Origin: Oribacterium sp. KHPX15
GTDB lineage: Bacteria; Bacillota; Clostridia; Lachnospirales; Lachnospiraceae
Reading direction: 5' to 3'
Length of the DNA: 56,918 nt
Assembly: GCF_900107835.1 (NCBI RefSeq)
Contig: NZ_FNRG01000026.1
Span: 1-56,918 of the forward strand
Notes under the pieces: model-generated
What the model was told of the DNA's origin: nothing
What the model saw: only the letters and a program-made list of their open reading frames with translations
The model's database searches: none
In this document: positions 26,101 through 33,907 of the stretch, piece after piece
How positions within the stretch are numbered: position 1 is the first letter of the stretch
Layout: each line of letters starts with the position of its first letter
Program-made: the position numbers and the translations under genes

Positions 26101-26271
26101 CAGCCTGCCATAGCTGAGTGCTTTTCCCATGCAGATAACTGCAGTTTTATCAGGCGAGAGAAGCGCGTGAGCATGGATCTGTTCGGATACCGGAATAAAA
26201 GGAAAAACCAGATCTGTCTGATTTGTCCGTTCAATAAGGGACTGTGTTTCATTCTTTTTTATGGTTGTCAT
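23167..26271 (-). CDS. nonribosomal peptide synthetase module (A-T-C)
   Basis: A 1034-residue single-module synthetase. Residues about 25-515 are an adenylation domain with YTSGSTGRPKGV, NVYGPTE, YHSGD and NGKVDKKALP. A thiolation domain follows (about 530-605) with DDFFELGGDSLRS, whose Ser carries phosphopantetheine. A condensation domain covers about 625-1020 with the active-site motif HHLAMDG. There is no thioesterase or reductase domain. In the adenylation pocket FDVSIVEQ retains the Asp that binds an alpha-amino group, so an amino acid substrate is likely; its identity is not readable by eye. The terminal C domain must use a second acceptor or donor supplied in trans. The ATG at 26271 is preferred over an upstream TTG. 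Higher GC suggests transfer. Confidence 0.9.
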   Translation of the reverse strand: MTTIKKNETQSLIERTNQTDLVFPFIPVSEQIHAHALLSPDKTAVICMGKALSYGRLDCLSNIVANLLIKKGVGRDVLVGILLERTEFAYVAEQGVLKAHGAFLPFTVSYPDERILFSMEDASATILLTSRNLCEERTALSEGGFEVLAVEDILETQTDDTYPSAEGIASGDLAYCIYTSGSTGRPKGVMIEQGNLANYVHRNEKSVEIMHYAQPGSITLAMAAFSFDVSIVEQFVPLCNGNTVCLATSEEIHDPFLLAKTIQDNHVNGITCTPTFLSNIVGIPACAQALRQIEFYDVGSEAFPKNLYMKLRALREDSVIMNVYGPTECAMGCAAVVMRPDEEVTIGGPIVNTQFFVMDADGNSLDVGEKGELIICGACVGRGYVNLPDKTAKAFFTYRGMRAYHSGDLASWTEDGRICILGRIDNQVKLRGFRIELDEIERVMGSYPDIKGSAVKLCHGDTDYLAGYITSADSVNLDELKAFMGKRLPDYMIPSVIIQMDRLPETVNGKVDKKALPDPQPTQNERNVTAPRNDTERMLLDTFAEVLNLKPDQISVEDDFFELGGDSLRSMVLTSKLMDYGVTSADIYSLRSIERIAAMLLKTEKGMSLDEIEAQARKKPHYLSAMQTKLIDYQFAKTHSTMWNNMYYLFRFNRKIDPERLRKAVNQAIHHHPALSMKIGFDEQGELIQTYCPDMLPEIQFETCTDMDIIHMKDELVKPFPMFNSPLLRVRMFLTGRYSYLFYDVHHLAMDGACIGLIMSSIVKAYHGEPLPPDYYCAYLNNEDNIRKSPKYLEDKDYFEKKYDGYDWCHIPEPDREESVPTAAGRVIRFPFDASDLEEAEKRLNTTRSVIAIAAAILTLHETSGRNDIMTNWIFNNRLGSFASDSVGMLIKNLPVGVHMNQIHSLEELIVEIKRQVADGISHCSYDYFAAQDSAFYNDPMEVNYQQNMNADELASLYPLQIELENRHHAPGARLELEFLENDDNSGLFDSEIEWAANCFSEEKIRDFHDRYIDHFERIVLEGADEWEEKDERD

Positions 26272-26478
26272 AGTGAAACTAATTCCTTTCTGATTTAAAC
26301 ACGCACAATACTTCAAGGCTTTTTAGCCCGAGATAATAACATGATACCAATGTGGTCAACCTTCCGTCAATTTTACAGGAGAGCATTATTCTTATAATTA
26401 TCTAAAGAGACAGCCCATAAGGGAGTTTGAAGATGCCATTTTTTTAAAAAAGGGTATTTTCTTATAGCTTTAATGATA

Positions 26479-26497
26479 ACCGGAGGATTTATCCGGT
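26479..26497. other. dyad in the NRPS/SDR divergent promoter region
   Basis: ACCGGA (26479-26484) and TCCGGT (26492-26497) form an inverted repeat in the 305-bp gap between the divergent NRPS and SDR genes. It may be an operator or a leader hairpin. The gap also has a weak iteron-like stretch near 26355 (TCAACCTTCCGTCAA). Nothing else was recognised. Confidence 0.35.
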
Positions 26498-26576
26498 CAG
26501 GAAAAATCTGTGATATTATAGTGTTGTTAAAAGAGTTATGGCATATATAGAAAACGTGGTTTCCAGAGGTGACAAT

Positions 26577-27389
26577 ATGGTAGATTACGGCCTAAAAGAC
26601 AGAGTAGCAATAATTACCGGAGCCAATAACCCATGGGGAATCGGAGCGACGACTGCGCTTGCATTTGCCCGTGAAGAGGCAAAGCTTGTCCTGGTTTATA
26701 AAAAAGTCTTCAGACCATTTGATGCGGCAAAGATGGATAAAAACGGCGCAGACAGATACTACGGAGCAAATGCAGGAACCGCAGAAGCGGTGGAAGATAG
26801 ACTTAAGGAAATGAATGCTGACTACCTTGTTTTGGAAAGTGATATTTCAAATGAGGAAGCGGTAAAGGATATCTATTCTGCAGCCATAGAAAAATATGGC
26901 CGGGTAGATATTTTGCTGAATAATGCTGCAACTGATGATGAAACCGGATGTGACACGATCGAAACGATTACACAAAATGTGATTGATGATACATTTGCAG
27001 TTAACGTTCGTGGAAGTATTTTGATGATCCGGGAATTTGTAAGGCACCATGGTGATTATGGAAGAATCATCAATATCTCTACCGATGCCGCCCAGATTTT
27101 TGCAGGTCAGATCACTTATGGTGCAAGTAAGGCAACATTGGAAGCTCTGACCAGAAGCATTGCTCTTGAAGTAGCAAAATATGGAATCACAGTAAACTGT
27201 GTTGCTCCTGGACCCACTCAAACCGGATGGATAGATGAGGATTTTGAAAAGGTGGTCATTCCTCTGATTCCTATGGGAAAACTTATACAGCCACAGGATA
27301 TTGCGGAAACCATACTGTTTCTTTCAAGCGAACAGGCACGAATGATCACTGGACAGGTGATAAAGGTGTCCGGTGGAAAAGCACTGTAA
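26577..27389 (+). CDS. short-chain dehydrogenase/reductase (3-oxoacyl-ACP reductase-like)
   Basis: A 270-residue classical SDR. The NAD(P)-binding motif TGANNPWGIG is near residues 14-23; NNAA, the catalytic Ser in NISTDAAQ, and YGASK with the catalytic Tyr and Lys are present, and the C-terminus ends in the usual ITGQVIKVSGG. It should oxidise or reduce an alcohol or keto group. The ATG at 26577 follows AGAGGTGACAAT; an upstream in-frame ATG at 26538 would add 13 residues before the beta-strand and is less likely. It is the first of a run of plus-strand genes, with only 3 bp to the next. Confidence 0.88.
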   Translation: MVDYGLKDRVAIITGANNPWGIGATTALAFAREEAKLVLVYKKVFRPFDAAKMDKNGADRYYGANAGTAEAVEDRLKEMNADYLVLESDISNEEAVKDIYSAAIEKYGRVDILLNNAATDDETGCDTIETITQNVIDDTFAVNVRGSILMIREFVRHHGDYGRIINISTDAAQIFAGQITYGASKATLEALTRSIALEVAKYGITVNCVAPGPTQTGWIDEDFEKVVIPLIPMGKLIQPQDIAETILFLSSEQARMITGQVIKVSGGKAL

Positions 27390-27392
27390 TTT

Positions 27393-29318
27393 ATGATTAT
27401 TATGAAAAGATTATTTACTATTGATGATTTCATGGTCGCATTAATTGCTGCGCTTGGTTATGGCTTTGGCGAAAACATCGCATACCTTCTTGGCTGGCCG
27501 CAACCCGCATGTATAGCGGCATGCTTTGTTCTGGGAATTGCTCTTGAAGAGCTCATAAGCGCAATCGTCTTCAGTAAGGCTGTCCAGAAAAAGCCAATAA
27601 ACCGTGTCATTACTTTTGTGGTGATCTTTCTGATTGTTGTGACTGCCCAGTGTATTTCTGTAAGATGGATGGGTGTATCAATGCTTGCTTACATAATGGA
27701 AGAGTCCGCATTTGTCATCGGGCTTCCCGTTATCGGCTTTGTAATAAATCTTCTCTTACGTGCATACCACATACGGAAGATCCGAAAGCTTTACGGGGAT
27801 GGAAGTGAAGGGTTTATATTCGATGTGAAAAAAGAAGATATCGAAGAAACAAACATGCAGAACCGGGCTATAACTGGTGAATACGATAAAGACTGCGCAG
27901 TAAAGACAAGAACCGGTATCTTCATCGGAGAAAAGCAAAAGAACGTAATCCGTTATCTTGGGATTCCTTATGCAAAGCCACCGGTTGGTGAACTCAGATG
28001 GAAGGCTCCCGAATCGCTTCCTTCATCGGAGAATGTATTTGAAGCTGTAAATTTCGGAGCTTCGGCCATACAGGTCGAGCATAGTGGAGTGATCTTAAAG
28101 CTTCACAGGCAGAGTGAAGACTGTCTTTATTTAAATATCTTTACCGGAGCAAAAAAGACGGAAGCAAAAAAGCCTGTTCTTGTGATGTTCCACCATGGTG
28201 ATTTTACTTGTGGAGGATCTGCCAATCCACTGCTTGATGGTTACAACTATGCCGGATCCCATCCGGATGTTGTATTTATCAGCTTCAATTACCGCCTTGG
28301 TATATTCGGATTTATCGATTTTTCAACTGTCCCGGGAGGAGAGGCTTACCCTGACGCATTAAATCTGGGGCTTCTTGATCAGATTGCGGCACTTAAATGG
28401 ATCAAAGAAAATATAGCTGCATTCGGAGGTGATCCTAAAAAGATTTCGGTAATTGGATTTGAGTCCGGAGCGGCATCTATCTGTATGCTCACAGCTGATA
28501 AGCGTGTTACGGGGCTGTTTAATAAAGCTTTTGTATTTTTTGGCAGTCCTGAAATGGTATATGACACGCCGGACGGATCACGAATCCTGGCAGAGAATCT
28601 GTTAAAAGAGACAAGTACAAAGACGATGGATGAGCTTGTCCGGCTTGATACGAGATCATTGAAGGATGCATCACAAAAGCTTTGGAAGGACTTTTGCGGA
28701 CCTGTCTGCGACGGAACATGTTTTCCTGCTGATCTGTACCATGCCTATCGGGAAGGATATGCTTCAGACATAGATTTCATCATTGGCATTCCCAGTAATG
28801 AAACTTCAGTTTTTCGCTCATTTGTCGGGAAAAAGAATTATGAAGTTCTTATATCCGAAACTATGTCCGAGATCAAAAGCAGCATTAATGGTCCGATAGT
28901 TGATGCGGTACAGGAATATATCCGGACACAGGCGGATGCTTCAGCTAAACTTGATACAAAGTCAAAGCTTGTAGAAGAGTGGCTCGCCCTTAGTATTTAC
29001 CGGGTTGCGGTAAGTCTTTCCGAGGGCGGAAGCAGAGTATATGTTATGTACTGGGATGAGAAACCGGTACTCGAAAAGCTGGGTTCGGGGTCGGTTGATG
29101 CAGTGGCGACACTCCTGGGAAACAGTGAGGCTTTACGTATGTATGGCAGTGTGATGAACAAAGATTTGTCATTGATACTTCAGACATTTTTACTCAAATT
29201 TATAAAAGGAGAGTCCATGCAGCTGTATACTAACGAGATCAAGGGGGTTGATGCGCTTAAATGGAAGGCATTTCCCGAGGATCTTACCGTATCGGACGGA
29301 AAGATCATGTGTGATTAA
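27393..29318 (+). CDS. membrane protein fused to a degenerate carboxylesterase domain
   Basis: A 641-residue fusion. Residues 12-125 hold four hydrophobic segments; residues 165-635 are a type B carboxylesterase domain (GIPYAKPPVGELRWKAP, SEDCLYLNIF, NYRLGIFGF, AAFGGDPKKI). The catalytic elbow, normally GESAG, reads GFESGAAS at 355-362, so Glu357 occupies the place of the nucleophilic Ser when GAAS is aligned. The oxyanion region reads HHGDF rather than HGGGF, and the region of the catalytic His (GSVDAVATLLGN) lacks a His. It is therefore probably not an active esterase and may bind a ligand or partner at the membrane. It is 3 bp after the SDR gene. Confidence 0.8.
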   Translation: MIIMKRLFTIDDFMVALIAALGYGFGENIAYLLGWPQPACIAACFVLGIALEELISAIVFSKAVQKKPINRVITFVVIFLIVVTAQCISVRWMGVSMLAYIMEESAFVIGLPVIGFVINLLLRAYHIRKIRKLYGDGSEGFIFDVKKEDIEETNMQNRAITGEYDKDCAVKTRTGIFIGEKQKNVIRYLGIPYAKPPVGELRWKAPESLPSSENVFEAVNFGASAIQVEHSGVILKLHRQSEDCLYLNIFTGAKKTEAKKPVLVMFHHGDFTCGGSANPLLDGYNYAGSHPDVVFISFNYRLGIFGFIDFSTVPGGEAYPDALNLGLLDQIAALKWIKENIAAFGGDPKKISVIGFESGAASICMLTADKRVTGLFNKAFVFFGSPEMVYDTPDGSRILAENLLKETSTKTMDELVRLDTRSLKDASQKLWKDFCGPVCDGTCFPADLYHAYREGYASDIDFIIGIPSNETSVFRSFVGKKNYEVLISETMSEIKSSINGPIVDAVQEYIRTQADASAKLDTKSKLVEEWLALSIYRVAVSLSEGGSRVYVMYWDEKPVLEKLGSGSVDAVATLLGNSEALRMYGSVMNKDLSLILQTFLLKFIKGESMQLYTNEIKGVDALKWKAFPEDLTVSDGKIMCD

Positions 29319-29399
29319 GCCCACAACAACGTAGGCAGTCAGGGAATTATGGTACCAGGTTTTATGAATCAGTGATTATAAAAAGGAAATACGTTAACA

Positions 29400-29663
29400 A
29401 TGATCGATGTATCAATTCCATATCTGATTGTGATAAATGTCATTGCCTTCCTGTTGTACGGTATCGATAAGGAAAAGGCACGAAAAGGAAAATGGCGTAT
29501 CAGTGAGAAAGAGCTTATTCTTGTGGCGGTAATCGGAGGCAGTGTCGGAGCATTTTTCGGGATGCATTTTTTCCATCATAAAACCAGGCATTGGTATTTT
29601 AGATATGGTATACCGGCGATAGTTATTCTGCAGATTATATTGATTACAGTTCTAAAGAAATAA
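29400..29663 (+). CDS. DUF1294 family small membrane protein
   Basis: An 87-residue protein with hydrophobic segments at about 6-22, 42-56 and 68-84, and the family-typical stretches YGIDKEKARKGKWRISE and IGGSVGAFFGMHFFHHKTRH. DUF1294 proteins are common in Firmicutes and lack an established function. It lies 81 bp after the esterase-like gene in the same direction. Confidence 0.85.
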   Translation: MIDVSIPYLIVINVIAFLLYGIDKEKARKGKWRISEKELILVAVIGGSVGAFFGMHFFHHKTRHWYFRYGIPAIVILQIILITVLKK

Positions 29664-29702
29664 TACTTTTAACCGTTGGAGCATGTCGTAAGGAGGATGA
29701 TC

Positions 29703-30098
29703 ATGGAATTTAAAAAAGGATTAGGTTGGAAAGCCTGCTATGATGAAGAAAGAAATCTTTATACAGCCGAACGTGGTGGACCGGGCGCCTACAATTTATA
29801 TGAAATCACAAAGGAAATATATGATCAGCTGGAAGATGGCGCAAGAGAAATTGATGTTTATAAGCTGATCACTGAGGGAAGGCATCTGTATATGGATGTG
29901 GATGACAGATGCGGCCCACCATATACGGTAGTATTCGATCACGATTACGAGAAACTATGTCCATGGGCAAATGTTATCTCGAGCGGTAAAGTATGGCCGG
30001 ATGAACTCACGGATGCGGCGGTAGAGATTTTTGAATCTGAAAAAAACAACCGGGAACAGAGGCGCAAAAGGAGAGAAAATAATACGCCAGAATCCTGA
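29703..30098 (+). CDS. hypothetical soluble protein
   Basis: A 131-residue protein starting MEFKKGLGWKACYDEERNLY, with AAGGAGGATGATC directly before its ATG; an upstream in-frame start at 29676 lacks this. The C-terminal 25 residues are charged and low complexity (KNNREQRRKRRENN). The middle has aromatic and acidic residues without a motif I know. It lies 39 bp after the DUF1294 gene and may be co-transcribed. Confidence 0.7.
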   Translation: MEFKKGLGWKACYDEERNLYTAERGGPGAYNLYEITKEIYDQLEDGAREIDVYKLITEGRHLYMDVDDRCGPPYTVVFDHDYEKLCPWANVISSGKVWPDELTDAAVEIFESEKNNREQRRKRRENNTPES

Positions 30099-30131
30099 GA
30101 GCGAGAATAGTTAGTGGAGGTAATCAACATA

Positions 30132-30335
30132 ATGCAATTAAGCATTTTAAGTAAAACAATTAGTGATACAGCAACAAATATTTCAGATTCTACAGGTATG
30201 GGAATCGCACCAGCGCTTATCTGTATGTTGTTATGTTGCTTTGTAGTTTATAAAATCACCAAAAAAGTCATTCACATTATTTTCACGATAATTGTGATTG
30301 CCATCCTGTTCACGCTGCTTAAAGGTATGATTTAA
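30132..30335 (+). CDS. small membrane protein, function unknown
   Basis: A 67-residue protein with two adjacent hydrophobic segments (about 26-41, GIAPALICMLLCCFVVY, and 44-63, VIHIIFTIIVIAILFTLL) separated by KITKK. GTGGAGG lies before the ATG at 30132; the GTG at 30114 inside that site is an unlikely start. It is followed by a strong terminator, so it is the last gene of the run starting at 26577. Confidence 0.65.
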   Translation: MQLSILSKTISDTATNISDSTGMGIAPALICMLLCCFVVYKITKKVIHIIFTIIVIAILFTLLKGMI

Positions 30336-30368
30336 AAATTAAATTAAAAGTGAATAGAATATGAGAAA

Positions 30369-30397
30369 GGCGGTTCCCGAAAGGGAACCGCCTTTTT
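30369..30397 (+). terminator. terminator of the SDR-to-small-membrane-protein run
   Basis: GGCGGTTCCC (30369-30378), a GAAA loop, and GGGAACCGCC (30383-30392) followed by TTTTT. Confidence 0.95.
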
Positions 30398-30443
30398 GAA
30401 CTGAGGTAGGAGAAATTGCAAAAAGATGGAATTGTTTCACGGA

Positions 30444-32111
30444 TTAATTCTTTGAAGAATTATCCTGAGCTGCTTTATCACTGTTAGCTGATGACTGATC
30501 TCCGGACTCAGAAGATGTACCGGGCTTTCTGTCAGGTTTTCCTGAAGGCTTTTCGCCGTTTTCAGATTTCGAATGATTGCCGTCAGCCTTTGAATCCTTT
30601 TTACCGCTTTCGGATTTTGAGTTGTTACCATCAGGTTTTCCGGATGGCTTTCCTGAAGGTTTTTCACTATTGCCTGACTTCGCATGATCGCCATCAGGCT
30701 TGGATCCTTTTTCGCCCTTGCCGGATTTATCTTTCATGTCGGGTTTTTCAGCCTTGCCTGACTTGCCGTTCCTGTCGGAAGAAGAACTCTTGTAGGCTTC
30801 AACGGCTGTTCCGGTTGAACTTGTTCCTTCTTCATATGCAGTTCCGTTAACATAAAGTGTAAAGCCGTTAAGGTCGATGGCATCTTCATCACAGGAAAGG
30901 CTTGTGATATATGAATCACCTGTCAGCTTCCATGTGGAGTCCTCGGAAATCTCTACGTAAACCGCACCTGCGGCACCGTCGGTATTGATAGCACCTGAGT
31001 AAAGAGTGCCGTCATTAAGGTACATATTGAGGGTGGAAATGCTGTCGACAACAGTGTTACCTTCAAATGCCTGCTTTGCTGCAGTGAATGTAACCTGTCC
31101 GCCGTTTGAGCCTTCGGAACCCCAGCCGGCGGCTTCGATGCGAAGGAAGTCATCACTTGCATAAGTGAAGTCAACATTTTCGATATCTATCTCGGCAGTT
31201 GTGTTGTTAACATAGAATATACCGCCATTCTTGTTTATGAGTGATCCGCCTGTCATCTTAAATACAGCAGTGCCTTCATCGGCATCGCCGGACATTGACT
31301 GGTAGAGCATTACAGCCTGGTAAACATCGGATTTCTTGCTGTTCTTCTTTGTGTTGTTTGCAGTCATGTTGACATTTTCAAGGGTGACAGAGTTTTTACC
31401 CTCCACAACAACACCCTGTGCCACATTTGAAACAAGCTCAGCATTCTTTACTGTGATATCAGCTGTTGAATAAATAGCCGGAGAACCGGAACCGTTGGTT
31501 TCATAGTAACCGCCGTCCACGTTTACAGTTCCGCCGCCTCTGTCAGAACGTATAGCCGCCGATGATCCACCCTGGGTGATGATGTCGAGGTTCTCTGCAT
31601 TCATGGTTCCGCCACCGGTTGTCATGAGTCCTCCGGAGTTGTTGGAGTTGGTTCTTATGGTAGAATCGGAAATATTGACCGTGGTGCCTTCACCGTAACT
31701 AAAGACAGCATTGGCATGCCCGCCATCGGTTGTGATCTCGGCATTCTTAATGTTTAAGGTTGCGCCGTTTTCAGCAAATACGGCAGCATTGTCACCATAG
31801 AAATCAGCTTCCTCACTTCCGGATTCGCCGGTCTTATTTACCGAGATATTTTCGTAGCTAATGTCTTCGCCGTCTGCATGTATGGCATGGCCGCCATCTT
31901 CGCTGTTCTCGTAGGTGTTTTTTTCTTCTGTCTTATCTGCAGCCTCCTCAGCTTTTGTAGTGTCAGCTTCTGTATCAGATTCAGTTAATGTTTCGGTGTT
32001 CTCCGCTGAACCTTCCGATGAAGCAACAGGAATTTCTGTCCCTGCACTACAGCCAACAACATTTGTGGCAAGCATAGATGCTGCCATAAGCATAAGTATT
32101 TTCTTCTTCAT
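30444..32111 (-). CDS. beta-helix surface lipoprotein with low-complexity tail
   Basis: A 555-residue exported protein. The signal ends at the lipobox VVGC (Cys21), so it is membrane-anchored. Residues 25-75 are a Thr/Glu/Ser/Ala linker. Residues 90-430 have repeating short strands (ITVKNAEL, VTLENVNM, INTDGAA) that indicate a right-handed beta-helix of the pectate-lyase or autotransporter-passenger kind. The last 110 residues are a Lys/Ser/Gly/Asp/Pro-rich tail of imperfect repeats such as SGKPDG and NHSKSENGEK. The ATG at 32111 follows GAGGATACTACT; the longer frame start is not supported. It may bind surface glycan or the wall; no catalytic motif is visible. Confidence 0.8.
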   Translation of the reverse strand: MKKKILMLMAASMLATNVVGCSAGTEIPVASSEGSAENTETLTESDTEADTTKAEEAADKTEEKNTYENSEDGGHAIHADGEDISYENISVNKTGESGSEEADFYGDNAAVFAENGATLNIKNAEITTDGGHANAVFSYGEGTTVNISDSTIRTNSNNSGGLMTTGGGTMNAENLDIITQGGSSAAIRSDRGGGTVNVDGGYYETNGSGSPAIYSTADITVKNAELVSNVAQGVVVEGKNSVTLENVNMTANNTKKNSKKSDVYQAVMLYQSMSGDADEGTAVFKMTGGSLINKNGGIFYVNNTTAEIDIENVDFTYASDDFLRIEAAGWGSEGSNGGQVTFTAAKQAFEGNTVVDSISTLNMYLNDGTLYSGAINTDGAAGAVYVEISEDSTWKLTGDSYITSLSCDEDAIDLNGFTLYVNGTAYEEGTSSTGTAVEAYKSSSSDRNGKSGKAEKPDMKDKSGKGEKGSKPDGDHAKSGNSEKPSGKPSGKPDGNNSKSESGKKDSKADGNHSKSENGEKPSGKPDRKPGTSSESGDQSSANSDKAAQDNSSKN

Positions 32112-32340
32112 AGTAGTATCCTCATTTCTGTTGGGATGAATCCCATATGGACGTTGTGTGATCTGATCCATAACGATTTAAGTGTTTGTAGGATCTGATA
32201 TTCACTTCTTACATGACGCATAATACCCCTAAAAGCTTAAATGAGTCTGAAATTTATCTGATCGTTTAATAAAGCGGTTCCCTTTCGAAGATGTTCTTTT
32301 TCTGTTGGTATTTTTGAGTATGCAATTATTCAATGTAACA

Positions 32341-32417
32341 TTTGAAAAAAATCAAATTCAATATCTATTATCCTTTGAAAAAAATCAAAAATATCCCTGT
32401 ATATCCTTTGAAAAATG
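32341..32417. promoter_or_regulatory. three direct repeats spaced 33 bp, candidate operator
   Basis: TTTGAAAAAAATCAAA occurs at 32341-32356 and 32374-32389, and TTTGAAAAATG at 32407-32417: starts exactly 33 bp apart. The first two are also inverted repeats (TTTGA-N6-TCAAA). They end 42 bp before the start of the DUF4143 ATPase gene and probably bind a regulator on one face of the helix. The rest of the 347-bp gap 32112-32458 shows nothing more. Confidence 0.55.
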
Positions 32418-32458
32418 TAAATGTATTGATTATACTTTAATACAAGAGAGGTGGTTTC

Positions 32459-33859
32459 ATGCTGAAAAGAGATATTTATAACTTATTAAAAGAATGGAAA
32501 AACCGTGAACATCATCCCCTTGTTATCAAGGGATTACGTCAGACAGGTAAGACATACATAGTAAAACAGTTTGGAGCGGAATTCTACGAGAATTGTATAT
32601 ACATAGATTTAAGAGCCAATCAAACGATACATAGTGCCTTTGAAGGTGATTTCAATGTGGACAGGATGGTAATGTCTATAACCGCTGTAGATACCACCGC
32701 CAGATTTGTGGCCGGAAAAACTCTTCTGATATTGGATGAGATCCAGGACTGCCCGAATGCCAGAAGTTCACTAAAGTATTGGGATATAGATGGAAGGTAT
32801 GATGTTATCGCTACCGGAAGCTTTTTGGGTGTTAAAGGATTTCGAGAACCCTATGTGAGGGGAATTCCTGTGGGCTACGAAGAGCAGTTGGATATGTATC
32901 CACTCACATTTAAAGAATTTCTCTTCAATACCGGCATTAGTCCCGAGATCATGGAATATGTTTCCAAATGCTTTAAGAAACATGAGAGTGTTGAAAAGAC
33001 CATACACGAAAGTCTGCGATCACTGTATTTACAGTATCTTATCGTCGGTGGTATGCCTGAAGCAGTGAATTCTTTCTTTGAGACTCATGACTTAAATTTA
33101 GTGAAAAGCATTCAAAAAAGAATTCTAAGCTCAATAAGAGATGATTTTGGAAGATATAAAAACTCAGAAGGCAATGACAAGATAAACGAAGTATTAAAGC
33201 TTAGAGCGGAAGCCTGTCTCGATTCCTTGCCATCACAACTGTCAAAGGAATATAAGAAGTTTAAATATAGTCTTGTTAATGTTAAAGGAAACTCTCCTGA
33301 GAAAGCAGATGGATTGCAATATCTGGTGGATGTAGGTTTGGTTGTTCGTTCTTTTAATACCCTGGAGATTTCATATCCTCTTGAAGGGGTTAAGATAGCT
33401 AAAGAATTTAAGGCTTTCTTCATAGATACCGGATTATTGGTGTCACAGCTCGGTGATGAGTTGCCTCAGAAAATTCTCGCCGGGGACATCAGCTCCTATA
33501 AAGGTGCAATAGCGGAAAATATGGTTGCTTCAGCCTTCGCCGCAAATAGTATAGGGTTGTATTATTATCATGCTCCCAGTGGTTCTCCGGAATTAGATTT
33601 CCTGTTCGAAAAGGAAGGTGAAACAACCATAGTTGAATGCAAAGCAACCAATAATAGAGCAACAAGCATGAAATTTGTTCTTGAACATCAAAAAAAATAT
33701 GGTGTTCATCCGGCCATAAAATTTGCAGACACCAATGTTGGTGAAGGTAAGGGGTTCTGCACATTTCCTTTGTATGCGATAGGATTTATCGAACGAAATA
33801 TTAAAGACAATATTATTTCACCGGTCGAGGTCAAAAATCTGCAAGTTCCTGAAGACTGA
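32459..33859 (+). CDS. AAA ATPase with C-terminal DUF4143 domain
   Basis: A 466-residue protein of the widespread AAA_14/DUF4143 family. Walker A is GLRQTGKT (residues 24-31) and Walker B is LLILDEIQD near 88-96. After an all-helical middle, the C-terminus has a PD-(D/E)xK-like core: SPELDFLFEKEGETTIVECKA, that is D...ExK near 378-393. Family members are common accessory genes without firm function; defence or stress roles have been guessed. It is monocistronic, preceded by the phased direct repeats and followed by a strong terminator. Confidence 0.88.
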   Translation: MLKRDIYNLLKEWKNREHHPLVIKGLRQTGKTYIVKQFGAEFYENCIYIDLRANQTIHSAFEGDFNVDRMVMSITAVDTTARFVAGKTLLILDEIQDCPNARSSLKYWDIDGRYDVIATGSFLGVKGFREPYVRGIPVGYEEQLDMYPLTFKEFLFNTGISPEIMEYVSKCFKKHESVEKTIHESLRSLYLQYLIVGGMPEAVNSFFETHDLNLVKSIQKRILSSIRDDFGRYKNSEGNDKINEVLKLRAEACLDSLPSQLSKEYKKFKYSLVNVKGNSPEKADGLQYLVDVGLVVRSFNTLEISYPLEGVKIAKEFKAFFIDTGLLVSQLGDELPQKILAGDISSYKGAIAENMVASAFAANSIGLYYYHAPSGSPELDFLFEKEGETTIVECKATNNRATSMKFVLEHQKKYGVHPAIKFADTNVGEGKGFCTFPLYAIGFIERNIKDNIISPVEVKNLQVPED

Positions 33860-33864
33860 AATTT

Positions 33865-33907
33865 AAAAAAGTGTCTTCAGGCTGAAAAAGCCTGAGGACA
33901 CTTTTTT
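33865..33907. terminator. bidirectional terminator, ATPase/GNAT
   Basis: GTGTCTTCAGGC (33871-33882) pairs with GCCTGAGGACAC (33890-33901) with one mismatch, flanked by six A's and six T's, so it can act on both converging transcripts. Confidence 0.92.

Noticed and set aside
26351-26375. Iteron copy upstream of the NRPS gene (TCAACCTTCCGTCAA)
   Set aside because: Matches only part of the consensus with order shifted; could be chance in AT-rich DNA.
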